Source: Streptomyces albus subsp. albus (lineage in GTDB: Bacteria; Actinomycetota; Actinomycetes; Streptomycetales; Streptomycetaceae). Taken from it: a stretch of 64,000 nt of DNA. The notes beneath the pieces were generated by a model. The model made no database searches and was not told the origin of the DNA. It worked only from the letters and a program-made list of their open reading frames with translations. Of this stretch, positions 9,909 through 19,162 are shown piece by piece (the first letter of the stretch is position 1; the number at the start of each line of letters is the position of its first letter). The stretch covers positions 1-64,000 of the forward strand of contig NZ_JOID01000028.1 in the NCBI RefSeq assembly GCF_000719865.1. The letters run 5' to 3'. A program made the position numbers and the translations under genes.

Positions 9909-10862
9909 ATGTCCTTGATCCACGCACTCAAGCAGGCGCGGCCGTACTACTACGGTCTGCTGGCGATCCTCATCGTGCTCGACCTGGTGTGGCTCGACGC
10001 CGTCCGCGACGTCCCGCTGTGGGTCCTCGGACTGGTCGTGGCGTTCGGCCTCGCGGCCGAGTTCCTCCCCGCCCGCTCGCAGCGACGGCCCCGGGCCGAG
10101 CGGCGGGAGAACCCGGAGGAACCCCCGGCGGCCGAGGTCGAGCCGCCGGTCTCCGGGCGGTGGCGCGCGCTGAACAGTCCGGCGGGCAAGGTGCCGAGCC
10201 ACGGCACCCGGGTCTACGGGCAGTCCCACGCGATAGACCTGGTGCGGGAGGCGGCGCCCGGGGAGCGGGCCCGGCCGGGATTCGGCTGGTGGCCCGTGGT
10301 CCGCCGGAACCAGGACTTCCCCGCCTTCGGGGAACCGGTGCTGGCCGTCGCCGACGGCACCGTGGTGCGGGTCCGGGACGGGCGCCGCGACCACCTCAGC
10401 CGCACCTCCTGGCCCGCTCTGCTGTACTTCTTCGCCGAGGCCATGGTCCGCGGCTGCGGCACCCCGGCCGCCGTCATCGGCAACCACGTGGTGCTCGACC
10501 TGGGGAACGGCACCTACGCCCTCTACGCCCATCTGCGCCGCCGGTCGGTGACCGTCCGCGAGGGAGACCGGGTGAGCGCCGGGCAGCGGCTGGCCGGGAC
10601 CGGCAACAGCGGCAACTCGACCGAGCCCCATCTGCACTTCCAGCTGATGGACCGCCCCGACCCCCTGAAGGCCCGGGGCATCCCGTTCCACTGGCGCGGC
10701 ATAGGTGTGCCGGCGAACGGCGAGATCTTCACGGCACCGGCACCGGCACCGGCACCGGCATCAGCACCGCGGCTCGGTGGCGCGAGCGGTGCGAGGGAGA
10801 GCGCGTCCGACGACGCTTCGGGAAAGGGCGCGGCGGCCCCCCGTGGGGCCACCGGGCCGTAA
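9909..10862 (+). CDS. Membrane-anchored M23 (LytM-type) peptidase
   Basis: The 317-aa product has two N-terminal membrane helices (YYYGLLAILIVLDLVWL and PLWVLGLVVAFGLAAEFL) and a LytM/M23 domain with zinc ligands in SHAIDLVRE (HxxxD) and EPHLHFQ (HxH), plus the GTGNSGNST loop. It would cut peptide crosslinks in the cell wall or act as a scaffold. An insertion of about 60 residues separates the first zinc motif from the beta core. The C-terminus has a short Ala-Pro repeat. ATG 9909 has an AGGGGG ribosome-binding site 9 nt upstream. It follows the ArsR-like regulator on the same strand. Confidence 0.88.
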   Translation: MSLIHALKQARPYYYGLLAILIVLDLVWLDAVRDVPLWVLGLVVAFGLAAEFLPARSQRRPRAERRENPEEPPAAEVEPPVSGRWRALNSPAGKVPSHGTRVYGQSHAIDLVREAAPGERARPGFGWWPVVRRNQDFPAFGEPVLAVADGTVVRVRDGRRDHLSRTSWPALLYFFAEAMVRGCGTPAAVIGNHVVLDLGNGTYALYAHLRRRSVTVREGDRVSAGQRLAGTGNSGNSTEPHLHFQLMDRPDPLKARGIPFHWRGIGVPANGEIFTAPAPAPAPASAPRLGGASGARESASDDASGKGAAAPRGATGP

Positions 10863-11003
10863 CGGAGCGCGGCCCCGCCGGCCGTTCACGGCACGGCGCG
10901 GATCCGGACGGTGCCCGGGGGTCCACGGCGGCTGTCCGCCGTTTCCCCGGCCCGAGCGGTCCGGATCCGAACCATGTCCGGCCGGCCCGGCCGTGCCGGG
11001 CTC

Positions 11004-11009
11004 TAGGCT
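11004..11009 (+). promoter_or_regulatory. -10 box of a leaderless mRNA
   Basis: TAGGCT ends 7 nt before the ATG at 11017. There is no Shine-Dalgarno, so transcription and translation probably start together. Confidence 0.6.
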
Positions 11010-11016
11010 CGGCCGT

Positions 11017-11859
11017 ATGACCTCGCGAGCGCGCAAGCCACGCCCCCGCAGCTACGACCCCGCCCGCACCCGCGCGGCGCTGGACGCCGAGGTACGGGCC
11101 GTACGGGAGGCCGTCCGCGTCCTCTGCGCGGCCCCGGACGCCCCCGAGTTGCTGGAGGCCCCGTCCGGACTGGCGGGCTGGACGGTCCGGGACCTGGTAA
11201 TGCACATCGCCATCTGCCTGGACTTCCTCCCGCGCCGGCTGGCGGAGGAGCCGGGACCGGCCAAGCCGGACCTGGACCTCCAGGGGTACCTCGCCCGGTT
11301 CGGGTCGGAGGGGAGGGATTTGGCCTCCGGAGTCGCGGAGGCGGCGGTGCGGGAGGCCGCCGCCCTGCCCGGCACCGGAGCGGCGGTGCTGGAACGGCTC
11401 GACGCCGCAGCGGCCCGGCTGGCCGGGGCGGTCGCGGAGACGGACGCCCGCAGCACGGTCCGGACCGTCTTCGGGGTGATGTCCGTCGACGACTTCCTGG
11501 TCACCCGGCTGCTGGAGGCGGTGGTGCACGGCGACGACCTGACGGCCGCCACCGGCACGGCCGTCTCCCACGACCGGCAGGCGCTGGCGGCCGTGGTCCG
11601 GCTCACCGCCGACGCCCTCGCCGTGAAGGCGCCCGGCGGATCGGTGGAGGTGCGCATCCCGCCGTTCGCGGTCGTGCAGTGCGTCGAGGGGCCCCGGCAC
11701 ACCCGGGGCACCCCGCCCAACGTCGTCGAGACCAACCCGCTGACCTGGATCCGGCTGGCCACCGGCCGCAGACCGTGGGCCGAGGCGCTGGACGCGGCGG
11801 AGGTCTCCGCGAGCGGCGAACGCGCGGACCTCTCCGCGCTGCTCCCGGTCCTGGGCTGA
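11017..11859 (+). CDS. Maleylpyruvate isomerase-type (DinB-like) protein
   Basis: The 280-aa protein belongs to the mycothiol-dependent maleylpyruvate isomerase/DinB superfamily, whose four-helix bundle carries metal-binding histidines. Visible here are the N-terminal helix with GLAGWTVRDLVMHIAICLDFL and the central DDFLVTRLLEAVVHGDDL (the second His). The C-terminal part resembles the small sterol-carrier-like domain seen in this family. The actual substrate is unknown; in actinobacteria this family includes mycothiol S-transferases. It sits between the M23 peptidase gene and purF, in the order common in Streptomyces. It is probably leaderless. Confidence 0.8.
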   Translation: MTSRARKPRPRSYDPARTRAALDAEVRAVREAVRVLCAAPDAPELLEAPSGLAGWTVRDLVMHIAICLDFLPRRLAEEPGPAKPDLDLQGYLARFGSEGRDLASGVAEAAVREAAALPGTGAAVLERLDAAAARLAGAVAETDARSTVRTVFGVMSVDDFLVTRLLEAVVHGDDLTAATGTAVSHDRQALAAVVRLTADALAVKAPGGSVEVRIPPFAVVQCVEGPRHTRGTPPNVVETNPLTWIRLATGRRPWAEALDAAEVSASGERADLSALLPVLG

Positions 11860-12190
11860 ACGCCACCGAAGCACCGCTTCCCGCCGCCGCCCCGTCCCCA
11901 CCCGGCCGGTCGGAGCGGGACGGGACTTCGGCGGACCGTGACCTTCGACACCGCTCGCGGCCCGGAGAACGGGGCCGGCGGGTCCCGTGCCGAGCGCGGC
12001 AGGGCCGTCCCGGCCCGGCCGCTCGGAGGCCTCCCGGACCCCGGGGCGACCCCCCGCAGACCCGTCCCACCAGGGGATCCGCCGGAGTGCCGCCCCCTCG
12101 CGCACCCGCCGCGGAGCGGCGGAGAGGTGTGGTCCGGCGCCGCCCGCTTCCGCTCCCGCCCTGCCCGGGAATGCCCTCGCGCCGGAATCC

Positions 12191-12208
12191 CCGGTTCGGA
12201 CGAACCGG
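12191..12208. promoter_or_regulatory. Perfect palindrome upstream of purF
   Basis: CCGGTTCGGACGAACCGG (8-bp arms, 2-bp centre) ends 10 bp before the purF -10 box TAGACT (12219-12224). It covers the spacer and -35 region, as an operator would. It does not match the purS palindrome. Confidence 0.4.
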
Positions 12209-12218
12209 CAACCTGGCC

Positions 12219-12224
12219 TAGACT
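12219..12224 (+). promoter_or_regulatory. -10 box of purF, leaderless
   Basis: TAGACT ends 7 nt before the GTG start at 12232, so the mRNA is probably leaderless. The intergenic region 11860-12231 holds no other supported gene. Confidence 0.6.
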
Positions 12225-12231
12225 CGGAGAC

Positions 12232-13791
12232 GTGCCACGTGGTGACGGACGACTCAGCCACGATCTCCTTCCCGGGGAGAAGGGCCCCCAGGACGCCTGC
12301 GGCGTCTTCGGTGTCTGGGCTCCGGGAGAAGAGGTCGCCAAACTCACCTATTTCGGGCTGTACGCGCTGCAGCACCGTGGACAGGAGTCCGCGGGCATCG
12401 CTGTGAGCAACGGCTCCCAGATCCTCGTCTTCAAGGACATGGGCCTGGTCTCCCAGGTCTTCGACGAGACCTCGCTCGGTTCCCTCCGGGGCCACATCGC
12501 CGTGGGCCATGCCCGCTACTCCACCACCGGTGCCTCGGTGTGGGAGAACGCGCAGCCGACGTTCCGTGCCACCGCGCACGGCTCCATCGCGCTCGGCCAC
12601 AACGGCAATCTCGTCAACAGCCACGAGCTGGCCGCGATGGTCGCCGAGCTGCCCCGCGAGAACGGCCGCGCCACCCAGGTGGCCGCCACCAACGACACCG
12701 ACCTCGTCACCGCGCTGCTCGCCGGTCAGGTGGACGAGGACGGCAAGCCGCTGACCGTGGAGCAGGCGGCACCGATCGTGCTGCCCAAGGTCCAGGGTGC
12801 CTTCTCCCTCGTCTTCATGGACGAGCACACCCTCTACGCGGCCCGCGACCCGCAGGGCGTCCGCCCGCTGGTCCTCGGCCGTCTGGAGCGCGGCTGGGTC
12901 GTGGCGAGCGAGACCGCCGCCCTCGACATCTGCGGCGCGAGCTTCATCCGCGAGATCGAGCCCGGCGAGATGATCGCCGTCGACGAGAACGGGCTGCGCA
13001 CCTCCCGCTTCGCCGAGGCCCGCCCGCGCGGCTGCGTCTTCGAGTACGTCTACCTCGCGCGCCCCGACACCGACATCGCCGGCCGCAACGTCTACCTCTC
13101 CCGGGTGGAGATGGGCCGCAGGCTGGCCGCCGAGGCCCCCGCCGACGCGGACCTGGTGATACCCACCCCGGAGTCCGGAACCCCGGCCGCCGTCGGCTAT
13201 GCCGAGGCCAGCGGCATTCCGTACGGTTCCGGGCTGGTCAAGAACAGCTACGTGGGCCGGACCTTCATCCAGCCGAGCCAGACCATCCGGCAGCTCGGTA
13301 TCCGGCTGAAGCTCAACCCGCTCAAGGAAGTCATCCGCGGCAAGCGGCTGGTGGTCGTCGACGACTCGATCGTCCGCGGCAACACCCAGCGGGCCCTGGT
13401 CCGGATGCTCCGCGAGGCCGGTGCCGCCGAGATCCACGTCCGGATCTCCTCCCCGCCGATCAAGTGGCCGTGCTTCTTCGGCATCGACTTCGCCACCCGG
13501 GCGGAGCTGATCGCCAACGGGCTGTCGGTCGAGGAGATCGGCAAGTCGCTGGGCGCCGACTCCCTCGCGTACATCTCCATCGACTCGATGGTCGAGGCGA
13601 CGACGATCCCGAAGAAGGACCTCTGCCGGGCCTGCTTCGACGGCGAGTACCCGATGGACCTGCCGGACCCGGAGCTGCTCGGCAAGCACCTGCTGGAAGC
13701 CGAGACGGCGGAGCCCAGTCGCACCGACGCGGACGGCCTGGTCTCGCCGACCGCCGGGGTCGGCGGCGCGGACGCCCTGCGCCGCCCGTAG
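12232..13791 (+). CDS. purF: Amidophosphoribosyltransferase PurF
   Basis: PurF makes 5-phosphoribosylamine from PRPP and glutamine, the first committed step of purine synthesis. The 519-aa protein has a short propeptide ending before the glutaminase nucleophile (Cys23 in QDACGVFGVW), then HRGQES, GHARYSTTG and GHNGNLVN. The C-terminal phosphoribosyltransferase domain holds the PRPP loop VVVDDSIVRGNT. Cysteines including the CRAC pair near the C-terminus match the 4Fe-4S type from Bacillus. The start is the leaderless GTG. purM follows 138 bp downstream. Confidence 0.97.
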   Translation: MPRGDGRLSHDLLPGEKGPQDACGVFGVWAPGEEVAKLTYFGLYALQHRGQESAGIAVSNGSQILVFKDMGLVSQVFDETSLGSLRGHIAVGHARYSTTGASVWENAQPTFRATAHGSIALGHNGNLVNSHELAAMVAELPRENGRATQVAATNDTDLVTALLAGQVDEDGKPLTVEQAAPIVLPKVQGAFSLVFMDEHTLYAARDPQGVRPLVLGRLERGWVVASETAALDICGASFIREIEPGEMIAVDENGLRTSRFAEARPRGCVFEYVYLARPDTDIAGRNVYLSRVEMGRRLAAEAPADADLVIPTPESGTPAAVGYAEASGIPYGSGLVKNSYVGRTFIQPSQTIRQLGIRLKLNPLKEVIRGKRLVVVDDSIVRGNTQRALVRMLREAGAAEIHVRISSPPIKWPCFFGIDFATRAELIANGLSVEEIGKSLGADSLAYISIDSMVEATTIPKKDLCRACFDGEYPMDLPDPELLGKHLLEAETAEPSRTDADGLVSPTAGVGGADALRRP

Positions 13792-13847
13792 CCCGGCCGC
13801 AGCGCCGCACTGCCCGCACCGAGGGTCCTTCCCGGGCCCGGGCCCGG

Positions 13848-13916
13848 GTCATCGAGCCCCGGGCCACAGAGCCCCGAGCACAACGAGCTACGAGCCCCGA
13901 GCCCCGAGCCACGAAA
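13848..13916. repeat. Short imperfect GAGCCCCG repeats between purF and purM
   Basis: At least four copies of GAGCCCCG-like units, mixed with GAGCCAC and GAGCTAC variants, form a low-complexity run just before the purM ribosome-binding site. No stem-loop terminator is evident, so purF read-through into purM is plausible. Confidence 0.5.
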
Positions 13917-13928
13917 GACTGAGGCGTC

Positions 13929-15020
13929 ATGTCCGAGAGCACCGCTGCCGGCCGTCCGACGGCGTCCTACAAGACGGCGGGCGTCGACATCGAGGCGGGC
14001 GACCGCGCGGTCGAGCTGATGAAGCAGTGGGTGAAGAAGGCCACCCGCCCCGAGGTCGTGGGCGGTCTCGGCGGCTTCGCCGGGCTCTTCGACGCCTCCG
14101 TCCTGAAGCGCTACGAGCGGCCGCTGCTGGCGTCCGCCACCGACGGCGTCGGCACCAAGGTCGACATCGCCCGCCGCATGGGCGTGTACGACACGATCGG
14201 CCACGACCTGGTCGGCATGGTCGTGGACGATCTGGTGGTGTGCGGTGCCGAGCCGCTGTTCATGACCGACTACATCGCCGTGGGCAAGGTCCGCCCCGAG
14301 CGGGTGGCGGCCATCGTCAAGGGCATCGCCGAGGGCTGTGTGCTGGCCGGCTGCGCGCTCGTCGGCGGGGAGACCGCGGAACACCCGGGTCTGCTGGAGC
14401 CGGACGACTTCGACGTCGCCGGGGCCGGCACGGGCGTGGTCGAGGCCGACCGCCTGCTGGGCGCGGAACGGATCCGCGCGGGTGACGCGGTGATCGCCAT
14501 GGCTTCCTCCGGGCTGCACTCCAACGGATACTCACTCGTCCGGCACGTGCTCTTCGACCGGGCGGGCTACGCGCTGGACCGGGAGATCCCCGAATTCGGC
14601 CGGACCCTCGGCGAGGAACTGCTGGAGCCGACGCGGATCTACTCGCTGGACTGCCTGGCGCTTACCCGCACCACCGAGGTGCACGCCTTCTCGCACATCA
14701 CCGGCGGCGGCCTGGCCAACAACCTGGCCCGGGTGATCCCGGACGGGCTGCACGCCACCGTGGACCGCGCCACCTGGACCCCGGCCCCCGTCTTCGACCT
14801 GGTCGGCACGGCCGGCTCGGTCGCACGCGAGGAACTGGAGAAGACGCTCAACATGGGCGTCGGCATGATCGCGGTGGTGGCCCCGGAAGGAGCCGACGCC
14901 GCCCTGGCGACGCTCGCCGACCGCGGGGTGGACGCCTGGGTCTGCGGCGAGATCACCGAACGCGGGCAGGACGGCGCGCACGCCGAGGCGGTGGCCCTGA
15001 CCGGCGACTACGCCGTGTGA
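13929..15020 (+). CDS. purM: Phosphoribosylformylglycinamidine cyclo-ligase PurM
   Basis: PurM (AIR synthetase) closes FGAM to AIR using ATP, the step after PurSQL. The 363-aa protein shows SYKTAGVDIEAGDRAVELMK near the N-terminus, the ATP-binding DGVGTKVDIA, the conserved VDDLVVCGAEPLF, GCALVGGETAEHPG, SSGLHSNGYSLVR and FSHITGGGLANNL blocks. The ATG follows GACTGAGG. A convergent terminator separates it from the DUF3073 gene. Confidence 0.97.
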   Translation: MSESTAAGRPTASYKTAGVDIEAGDRAVELMKQWVKKATRPEVVGGLGGFAGLFDASVLKRYERPLLASATDGVGTKVDIARRMGVYDTIGHDLVGMVVDDLVVCGAEPLFMTDYIAVGKVRPERVAAIVKGIAEGCVLAGCALVGGETAEHPGLLEPDDFDVAGAGTGVVEADRLLGAERIRAGDAVIAMASSGLHSNGYSLVRHVLFDRAGYALDREIPEFGRTLGEELLEPTRIYSLDCLALTRTTEVHAFSHITGGGLANNLARVIPDGLHATVDRATWTPAPVFDLVGTAGSVAREELEKTLNMGVGMIAVVAPEGADAALATLADRGVDAWVCGEITERGQDGAHAEAVALTGDYAV

Positions 15021-15168
15021 CGGCGGTGTTGTCGGCGATGCGCGGTGGGCCCGGAGCAGCGGAACGCCCCGGGACCCGCCTCGGAGCACCGGCACCGGTC
15101 GCGATGACGGCCGGTGCGGTGAGGCGGGCACCGGAGGCGCGAGGCCGGCCCGGCGAGGACAGCACAGA

Positions 15169-15200
15169 ACCCGGTCCGGGGTCTGGCCCACGGACCGGGT
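15169..15200. terminator. Terminator between purM and the convergent DUF3073 gene
   Basis: The 9-bp stem ACCCGGTCC/GGACCGGGT is followed by a T-containing stretch. It can serve both converging genes. Confidence 0.65.
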
Positions 15201-15237
15201 CTGTTGTGTGCGTGCCGGGGATGCCGACGCCGCCGCG

Positions 15238-15495
15238 TCAGGCGCGGCGGCGTGAGGAGTGGTCGGAGGCTTGCGACTCCTCGTCCTCGTCCTCGTCGTC
15301 GTTGTACAGCTCCGCGTACTGTGCGTACGGGTCGTCGTCCGGCTCATCGTCCGCGAAGCGCTCGCCGTTCGGCGGCTGTTTCGTCGTCGATGCGCCCAGC
15401 TCGTCGGCCAGCCGTGAGAGGTCAGTCCCACCGCTGTTGTACTTCAGCTGGCGGGCGACCTTCGTCTGCTTGGCCTTGGCCCGGCCGCGCCCCAT
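15238..15495 (-). CDS. DUF3073 small acidic protein
   Basis: The 85-aa protein begins MGRGRAKAKQTKVARQLKY, the hallmark of the actinobacterial DUF3073 family. It has a very acidic middle (DDEPDDDPYAQYAELYNDDEDEDEE) and a basic C-terminus (SSRRRA). The function is unknown. The start is the ATG at 15495; longer in-frame sequence upstream is not conserved. The 325-bp region between it and vdh (15496-15820) holds no other convincing gene. Confidence 0.85.
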   Translation of the reverse strand: MGRGRAKAKQTKVARQLKYNSGGTDLSRLADELGASTTKQPPNGERFADDEPDDDPYAQYAELYNDDEDEDEESQASDHSSRRRA

Positions 15496-15820
15496 GGCTC
15501 GACCCCCTCGATTGCGGGGCTCGACGGCCCCAGAGTCTTGACACGCGTTCATGATCCGGAGCGGACTCTCCGTGAAGAGACCGTCCCGTAGGACTTCAAC
15601 GGTACCTGCTTCCGCCGCCATACGGTACGTCGCCCGCAGGACGTGCCCCGCGGCGGGGTCCGCGAGGAGGAATGTCCTCGCTGGTCAACCCCGATTTTAC
15701 CGGGTCTTCCGGATCGACCCGCCGACGGGTGGTGAGTCTTCTCTCGTCACTTCTCGTCGGCGGGCCCCGGCGTGCGTGCCCCGGCGTGCGGGGGCGTACG
15801 TGCCCCCCCGGGAGGCGCCG

Positions 15821-16936
15821 TCAGGCGGTGCGGGCCTCCGCCATGCGCTGCTCGGCGATCCGGTCGGCCGCGACGGCGGGCGGGACGCCGTCGGTCCTGG
15901 CGCGGTCGAAGATGGCCAGGGTCGTGTCGAAGATCTGCGCCGCCTTGGCCTTCGCCCGGTCGAAATCAAAACCGAGCAGCTCATCGGCGACCTGGATGAC
16001 GCCACCGGCGTTCACGACGTAGTCGGGCGCGTACAGGATGCCGCGGTCGGCGAGGTCCTTCTCGACGCCCGGGTGGGCCAGCTGGTTGTTGGCCGCGCCG
16101 CAGACGACGCGCGCGGTCAGCGCGGGCACCGTGTCGTCGTCCAGGGCGCCGCCGAGGGCGCAGGGCGCGTAGACGTCCAGACCGGCGCGGATCAGCGTCC
16201 CGGTGTCGGGCACGGCCGTCACCTGCGGGTGGCGGGCACGCACCCGTTCCACGCTCTCCGGCCGCACATCGGTGACCACGACCCGCGCGCCGTCCTCCAC
16301 GAGGTGGTCCACCAGGTGGTGGCCGACCTTGCCGACCCCGGCCACGCCGACGGTCCGGCCGCGCAGGGTGGGCTCGCCCCACAGCGTCTGCGCGCTGGCC
16401 CGCATGCCCTGGAACACGCCGAAGGCGGTGAGGACCGAGGAGTCGCCGGCGCCGCCGTTCTCGGGCGAACGCCCGGTGGTCCACCGGCACTCGCGGGCGA
16501 CGACGTCCATGTCGGCGACGTAGGTGCCGACGTCACAGGCCGTGACGTAACGGCCGTCCAGCGAGGCGACGAAGCGCCCGTACGCGCGGAGCAGGGCCTC
16601 GCTCTTCAGCCCGCCCTCGGCGACCGTGGCCGGGTTGCCGATGATCACGGCCTTGCCGCCGCCGTGCGGCAGCCCGGCGAGGGCGTTCTTGTACGACATG
16701 CCGCGGGCGAGGTTCAGGGCGTCGAGCACGGCCTCCTCGTCGGAGGCGTAGGCGTGGAAGCGGGTGCCGCCGAGGGCGGGTCCCAGCGCGGTCGAGTGAA
16801 GGGCGATCACGGCCTTGAGGCCGCTCTCGCGGTCCTGGCAGAGCAGGACCCGCTCGTGGCCGCCCTGCTCGGAGCGGAAGAGGGTGGACAGGGCGCCGAG
16901 ATCGCCGGCGGCGGTGGGGTGGGACACGTCGGTCAC
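15821..16936 (-). CDS. vdh: Valine/leucine dehydrogenase (Glu/Leu/Phe/Val family)
   Basis: This NAD-dependent amino-acid dehydrogenase oxidatively deaminates branched-chain amino acids to 2-oxo acids, feeding acyl precursors in Streptomyces. The 371-aa protein has [18 protein letters not shown], including substrate-binding Lys83 and catalytic Lys95, the core [12 protein letters not shown], the Rossmann motif GVAGVGKVG and the C-terminal [17 protein letters not shown]. The sequence closely follows known Streptomyces Vdh. It is divergent from the next gene. Confidence 0.93.
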   Translation of the reverse strand: MTDVSHPTAAGDLGALSTLFRSEQGGHERVLLCQDRESGLKAVIALHSTALGPALGGTRFHAYASDEEAVLDALNLARGMSYKNALAGLPHGGGKAVIIGNPATVAEGGLKSEALLRAYGRFVASLDGRYVTACDVGTYVADMDVVARECRWTTGRSPENGGAGDSSVLTAFGVFQGMRASAQTLWGEPTLRGRTVGVAGVGKVGHHLVDHLVEDGARVVVTDVRPESVERVRARHPQVTAVPDTGTLIRAGLDVYAPCALGGALDDDTVPALTARVVCGAANNQLAHPGVEKDLADRGILYAPDYVVNAGGVIQVADELLGFDFDRAKAKAAQIFDTTLAIFDRARTDGVPPAVAADRIAEQRMAEARTA

Positions 16937-17192
16937 GGTGGTGACTCCCGGAGTCGCGAAGGGTGCCCTCCTGTGGGTGGGGAGGGCCGGTGAGGCACAG
17001 AGTAGAACCTGAACCGGCTCCGATCACCAGTGCCGTGCGATGTACCGGGCGCCGGGGCGAGTGGCGGCCGGACCGCGGCCCCGGGGGCCACCGCGGCGGT
17101 GCGCCGGTCGTGCGCCGGTGACGCGCCGGGTGGTGCGCCGGGTGGTGCGCCGGCGCCCGGGGGCACGGGGACCACGGCGGAGCCCGGGTCCG

Positions 17193-17198
17193 TAGGCT
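17193..17198 (+). promoter_or_regulatory. Likely -10 box for the conserved hypothetical gene at 17274
   Basis: TAGGCT gives a leader of about 70 nt that contains a GGGAG ribosome-binding site. The vdh intergenic region (16937-17273) also has low-complexity GGTGCGCCGG repeats at 17104-17152. Confidence 0.45.
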
Positions 17199-17273
17199 CT
17201 GACGCGGAACGGACATGGGACGCTCCGGACCGGTCCCGCGGGCGGATCCGGGCTTGTGGACGGGAGTGAACGG

Positions 17274-18128
17274 GTGGGCCTGGCGTCATCGCTGTTCGTG
17301 CCGTACGCCGCGTATCTGCGCGTGTACGAGCCACTCGCGGCGTTTCCCGAGCCGGAGCGCTCGCACTGGTACCGCTACGCCGACCGTGCCGACCCCCCGG
17401 GCGCGCAGGACGAGCTGCGCCGCTCGCTGGCGGACCTGCTGCCGACGCCACCGGTCGCGGTGCCGGTGCACGAGAGCGGGGACGCCTTCGTGACGGTCGT
17501 GGACGGCGTCACCTGCGTCTGCCCGTGGCGGACCCGGCTGCGCGGCTGGCAGGCGCTGGAAGCGCTGCCCGAGCTGCTGCCGGCCCCGGTCCTGGACGCC
17601 GCCCTGCCGCCGGTGGTGCGCCGGCAGGCGGCGGACGACCACGAACGCTGGCGGGAGCGCAACCCGGACGCCCGGCCGTGGATCCGGACCGCCACCTGGC
17701 ATGTGCCGGTGCGGTGGTTCGCGCTCTTCACGGAGGAGGAGCGGGAGTACGTCCAGCGGTCGGAAGTCGGGAAGAAGGCCGAGGGACCGGTGCTCCGCTA
17801 CCGCACGCCGATGGTCGAGGCGAGACGGCGTGTGGCGCGTGGGCTTAAAGTTCTGCGTGAGGCGTTGAGTGAGAGTCCGTTGATCGACGGCCTGGAGGAT
17901 GTGGGTCGTTGGCTGGAGGAGTTCCACCCCCGCTCGCTGGTCGAGCTCGACTACGGGGGCCTGGTGCACGCCCTGAAGGACGACTGGCTGGCCGGGGACC
18001 GTTCGGCCGCCGACGTCGCCGAGGGGCTGGAGGCGCTGCGCGCGGGGGACGGCGTGCGGGCCGGGGAGGTGTACCAGCGGCTGATGGAACGCTGGCGCGA
18101 GGTCCGGGAACGGGAGTTCGCCAGCTGA
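17274..18128 (+). CDS. Conserved hypothetical protein, Streptomyces type
   Basis: This is a soluble 284-aa protein with no recognised domain. It begins MGLASSLFVPYAAYLRVYEPLAAF and has no signal peptide or membrane segment. It is Trp/Arg-rich in the middle (RTATWHVPVRWFALFTEEERE) and helical at the C-terminus. It is the usual neighbour upstream of bldC in Streptomyces, although the function is unknown. GTG 17274 lies 7 nt past GGGAG; a GTG at 17256 is less likely. The codons between about 17830 and 17920 are oddly rich in T-ending triplets. Confidence 0.8.
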   Translation: MGLASSLFVPYAAYLRVYEPLAAFPEPERSHWYRYADRADPPGAQDELRRSLADLLPTPPVAVPVHESGDAFVTVVDGVTCVCPWRTRLRGWQALEALPELLPAPVLDAALPPVVRRQAADDHERWRERNPDARPWIRTATWHVPVRWFALFTEEEREYVQRSEVGKKAEGPVLRYRTPMVEARRRVARGLKVLREALSESPLIDGLEDVGRWLEEFHPRSLVELDYGGLVHALKDDWLAGDRSAADVAEGLEALRAGDGVRAGEVYQRLMERWREVREREFAS

Positions 18129-18793
18129 CGCGGGAGCGGCGCCGGGTGGCTCCCGCTCCGCCGCGCCGGCCCCGGACCACGGGCGGCGTGTGCCGTCGGG
18201 CGGTCCGGCGGCGTGCGAGGTCGGCCAGGGCTCCGGAGCCTCCCGGGACGAACGGGACACCGGGGTCTTCCGGGGCGAACGGGGCGCCGCTTCGGTCGCT
18301 TTCCGGCCGCACGGCTGACCGGGCCGTCACCGATGCGGGCGAGGCATCCCGGGCGTAGCGCCCGATCCGGGCCATTGTCGCAAGCGTGACGGAGAGCACT
18401 AATCGGGGCCTTGCTCTTTTCCCCCACCTGCGTGCCAAAATGGGACAAGGAGTCCCGCAAGGGCTCCTTCCGTCCATCTATGGGCGGATGGCTCTGTTAT
18501 GTGCTCCTTGGTGGGGCTGGTGGTCACTGATCACGGTGTGACTGATCGTCACGAGCGGGTAACTGTCCGTTCTGGCCCGGTCCATCGGGATCCGTCGAGC
18601 TTGGACACCTCGGAGGGCAATTCCATCGGTTTGGCCGACGCGGCTGGACAGATGGTGTAGTTGTAGTGCCGAGGGCAAGCCGTTCGTCCTATAACCGACT
18701 CGGCCCGCGTCTGCCATTTCGGGCAACGCGGGTCAAGGTGCAGAATTTAGAGGAAAGAACCGTGATGGTTCGGTTCTCCCGAGGAGGCCGCTC
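18129..18793. other. Long noncoding region upstream of bldC
   Basis: There is no supported gene here. AC-TGATC motifs recur at 18527-18550 (GTCACTGATCAC and GTGACTGATCGTCAC), and the GC content is lower than in neighbouring coding DNA. It probably holds the bldC promoter and a leader; SD-like GAGGAGG lies just before the bldC ATG. Confidence 0.5.
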
Positions 18794-19000
18794 ATGACCG
18801 CTCGCACCCCTGATGCCGAGCCGCTGCTGACCCCGGCTGAGGTCGCCACGATGTTCCGCGTGGACCCGAAGACGGTCACGCGCTGGGCCAAGGCTGGCAA
18901 GCTCACGTCCATCCGCACGCTCGGAGGGCATCGGCGCTACCGCGAAGCGGAGGTCCGCGCACTGCTGGCGGGCATCCCGCAGCAGCGCAGCGAGGCCTGA
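18794..19000 (+). CDS. bldC: Developmental regulator BldC (MerR-like DNA-binding domain)
   Basis: BldC is a 68-aa stand-alone MerR-type winged helix that binds DNA as head-to-tail oligomers on direct repeats and delays or times entry into development in Streptomyces. The sequence TPAEVATMFRVDPKTVTRWAKAGKL with the wing TLGGHRRYRE is nearly the textbook BldC. There is no effector domain, as expected. The ATG follows GAGGAGG. A strong terminator lies downstream. Confidence 0.97.
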   Translation: MTARTPDAEPLLTPAEVATMFRVDPKTVTRWAKAGKLTSIRTLGGHRRYREAEVRALLAGIPQQRSEA

Positions 19001-19120
19001 AACACCTGCATAACCGGGCATTTCCGGGCCCCCCACGGTCCCGGTCCGGCCCACACCCCACCCCACGACAGGAGCCTGCCCCTTCAGGCTCCGGTCCCTT
19101 GTTCCTGAGGGCGCGTCGTT

Positions 19121-19162
19121 GATCGCGCTGGACTCCGCCGGGTCCAGCGCGATCTTTCTTTT
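19121..19162 (+). terminator. Terminator downstream of bldC
   Basis: A perfect 13-bp stem (GATCGCGCTGGAC with GTCCAGCGCGATC) is followed by TTTCTTTT, one of the few classical U-tract terminators in the window. Confidence 0.9.

Noticed and set aside
18478..18726. Minus-strand 82-codon frame upstream of bldC
   Set aside because: It lies in the bldC leader and promoter region with lower GC and no start signal; the product is not recognisable.
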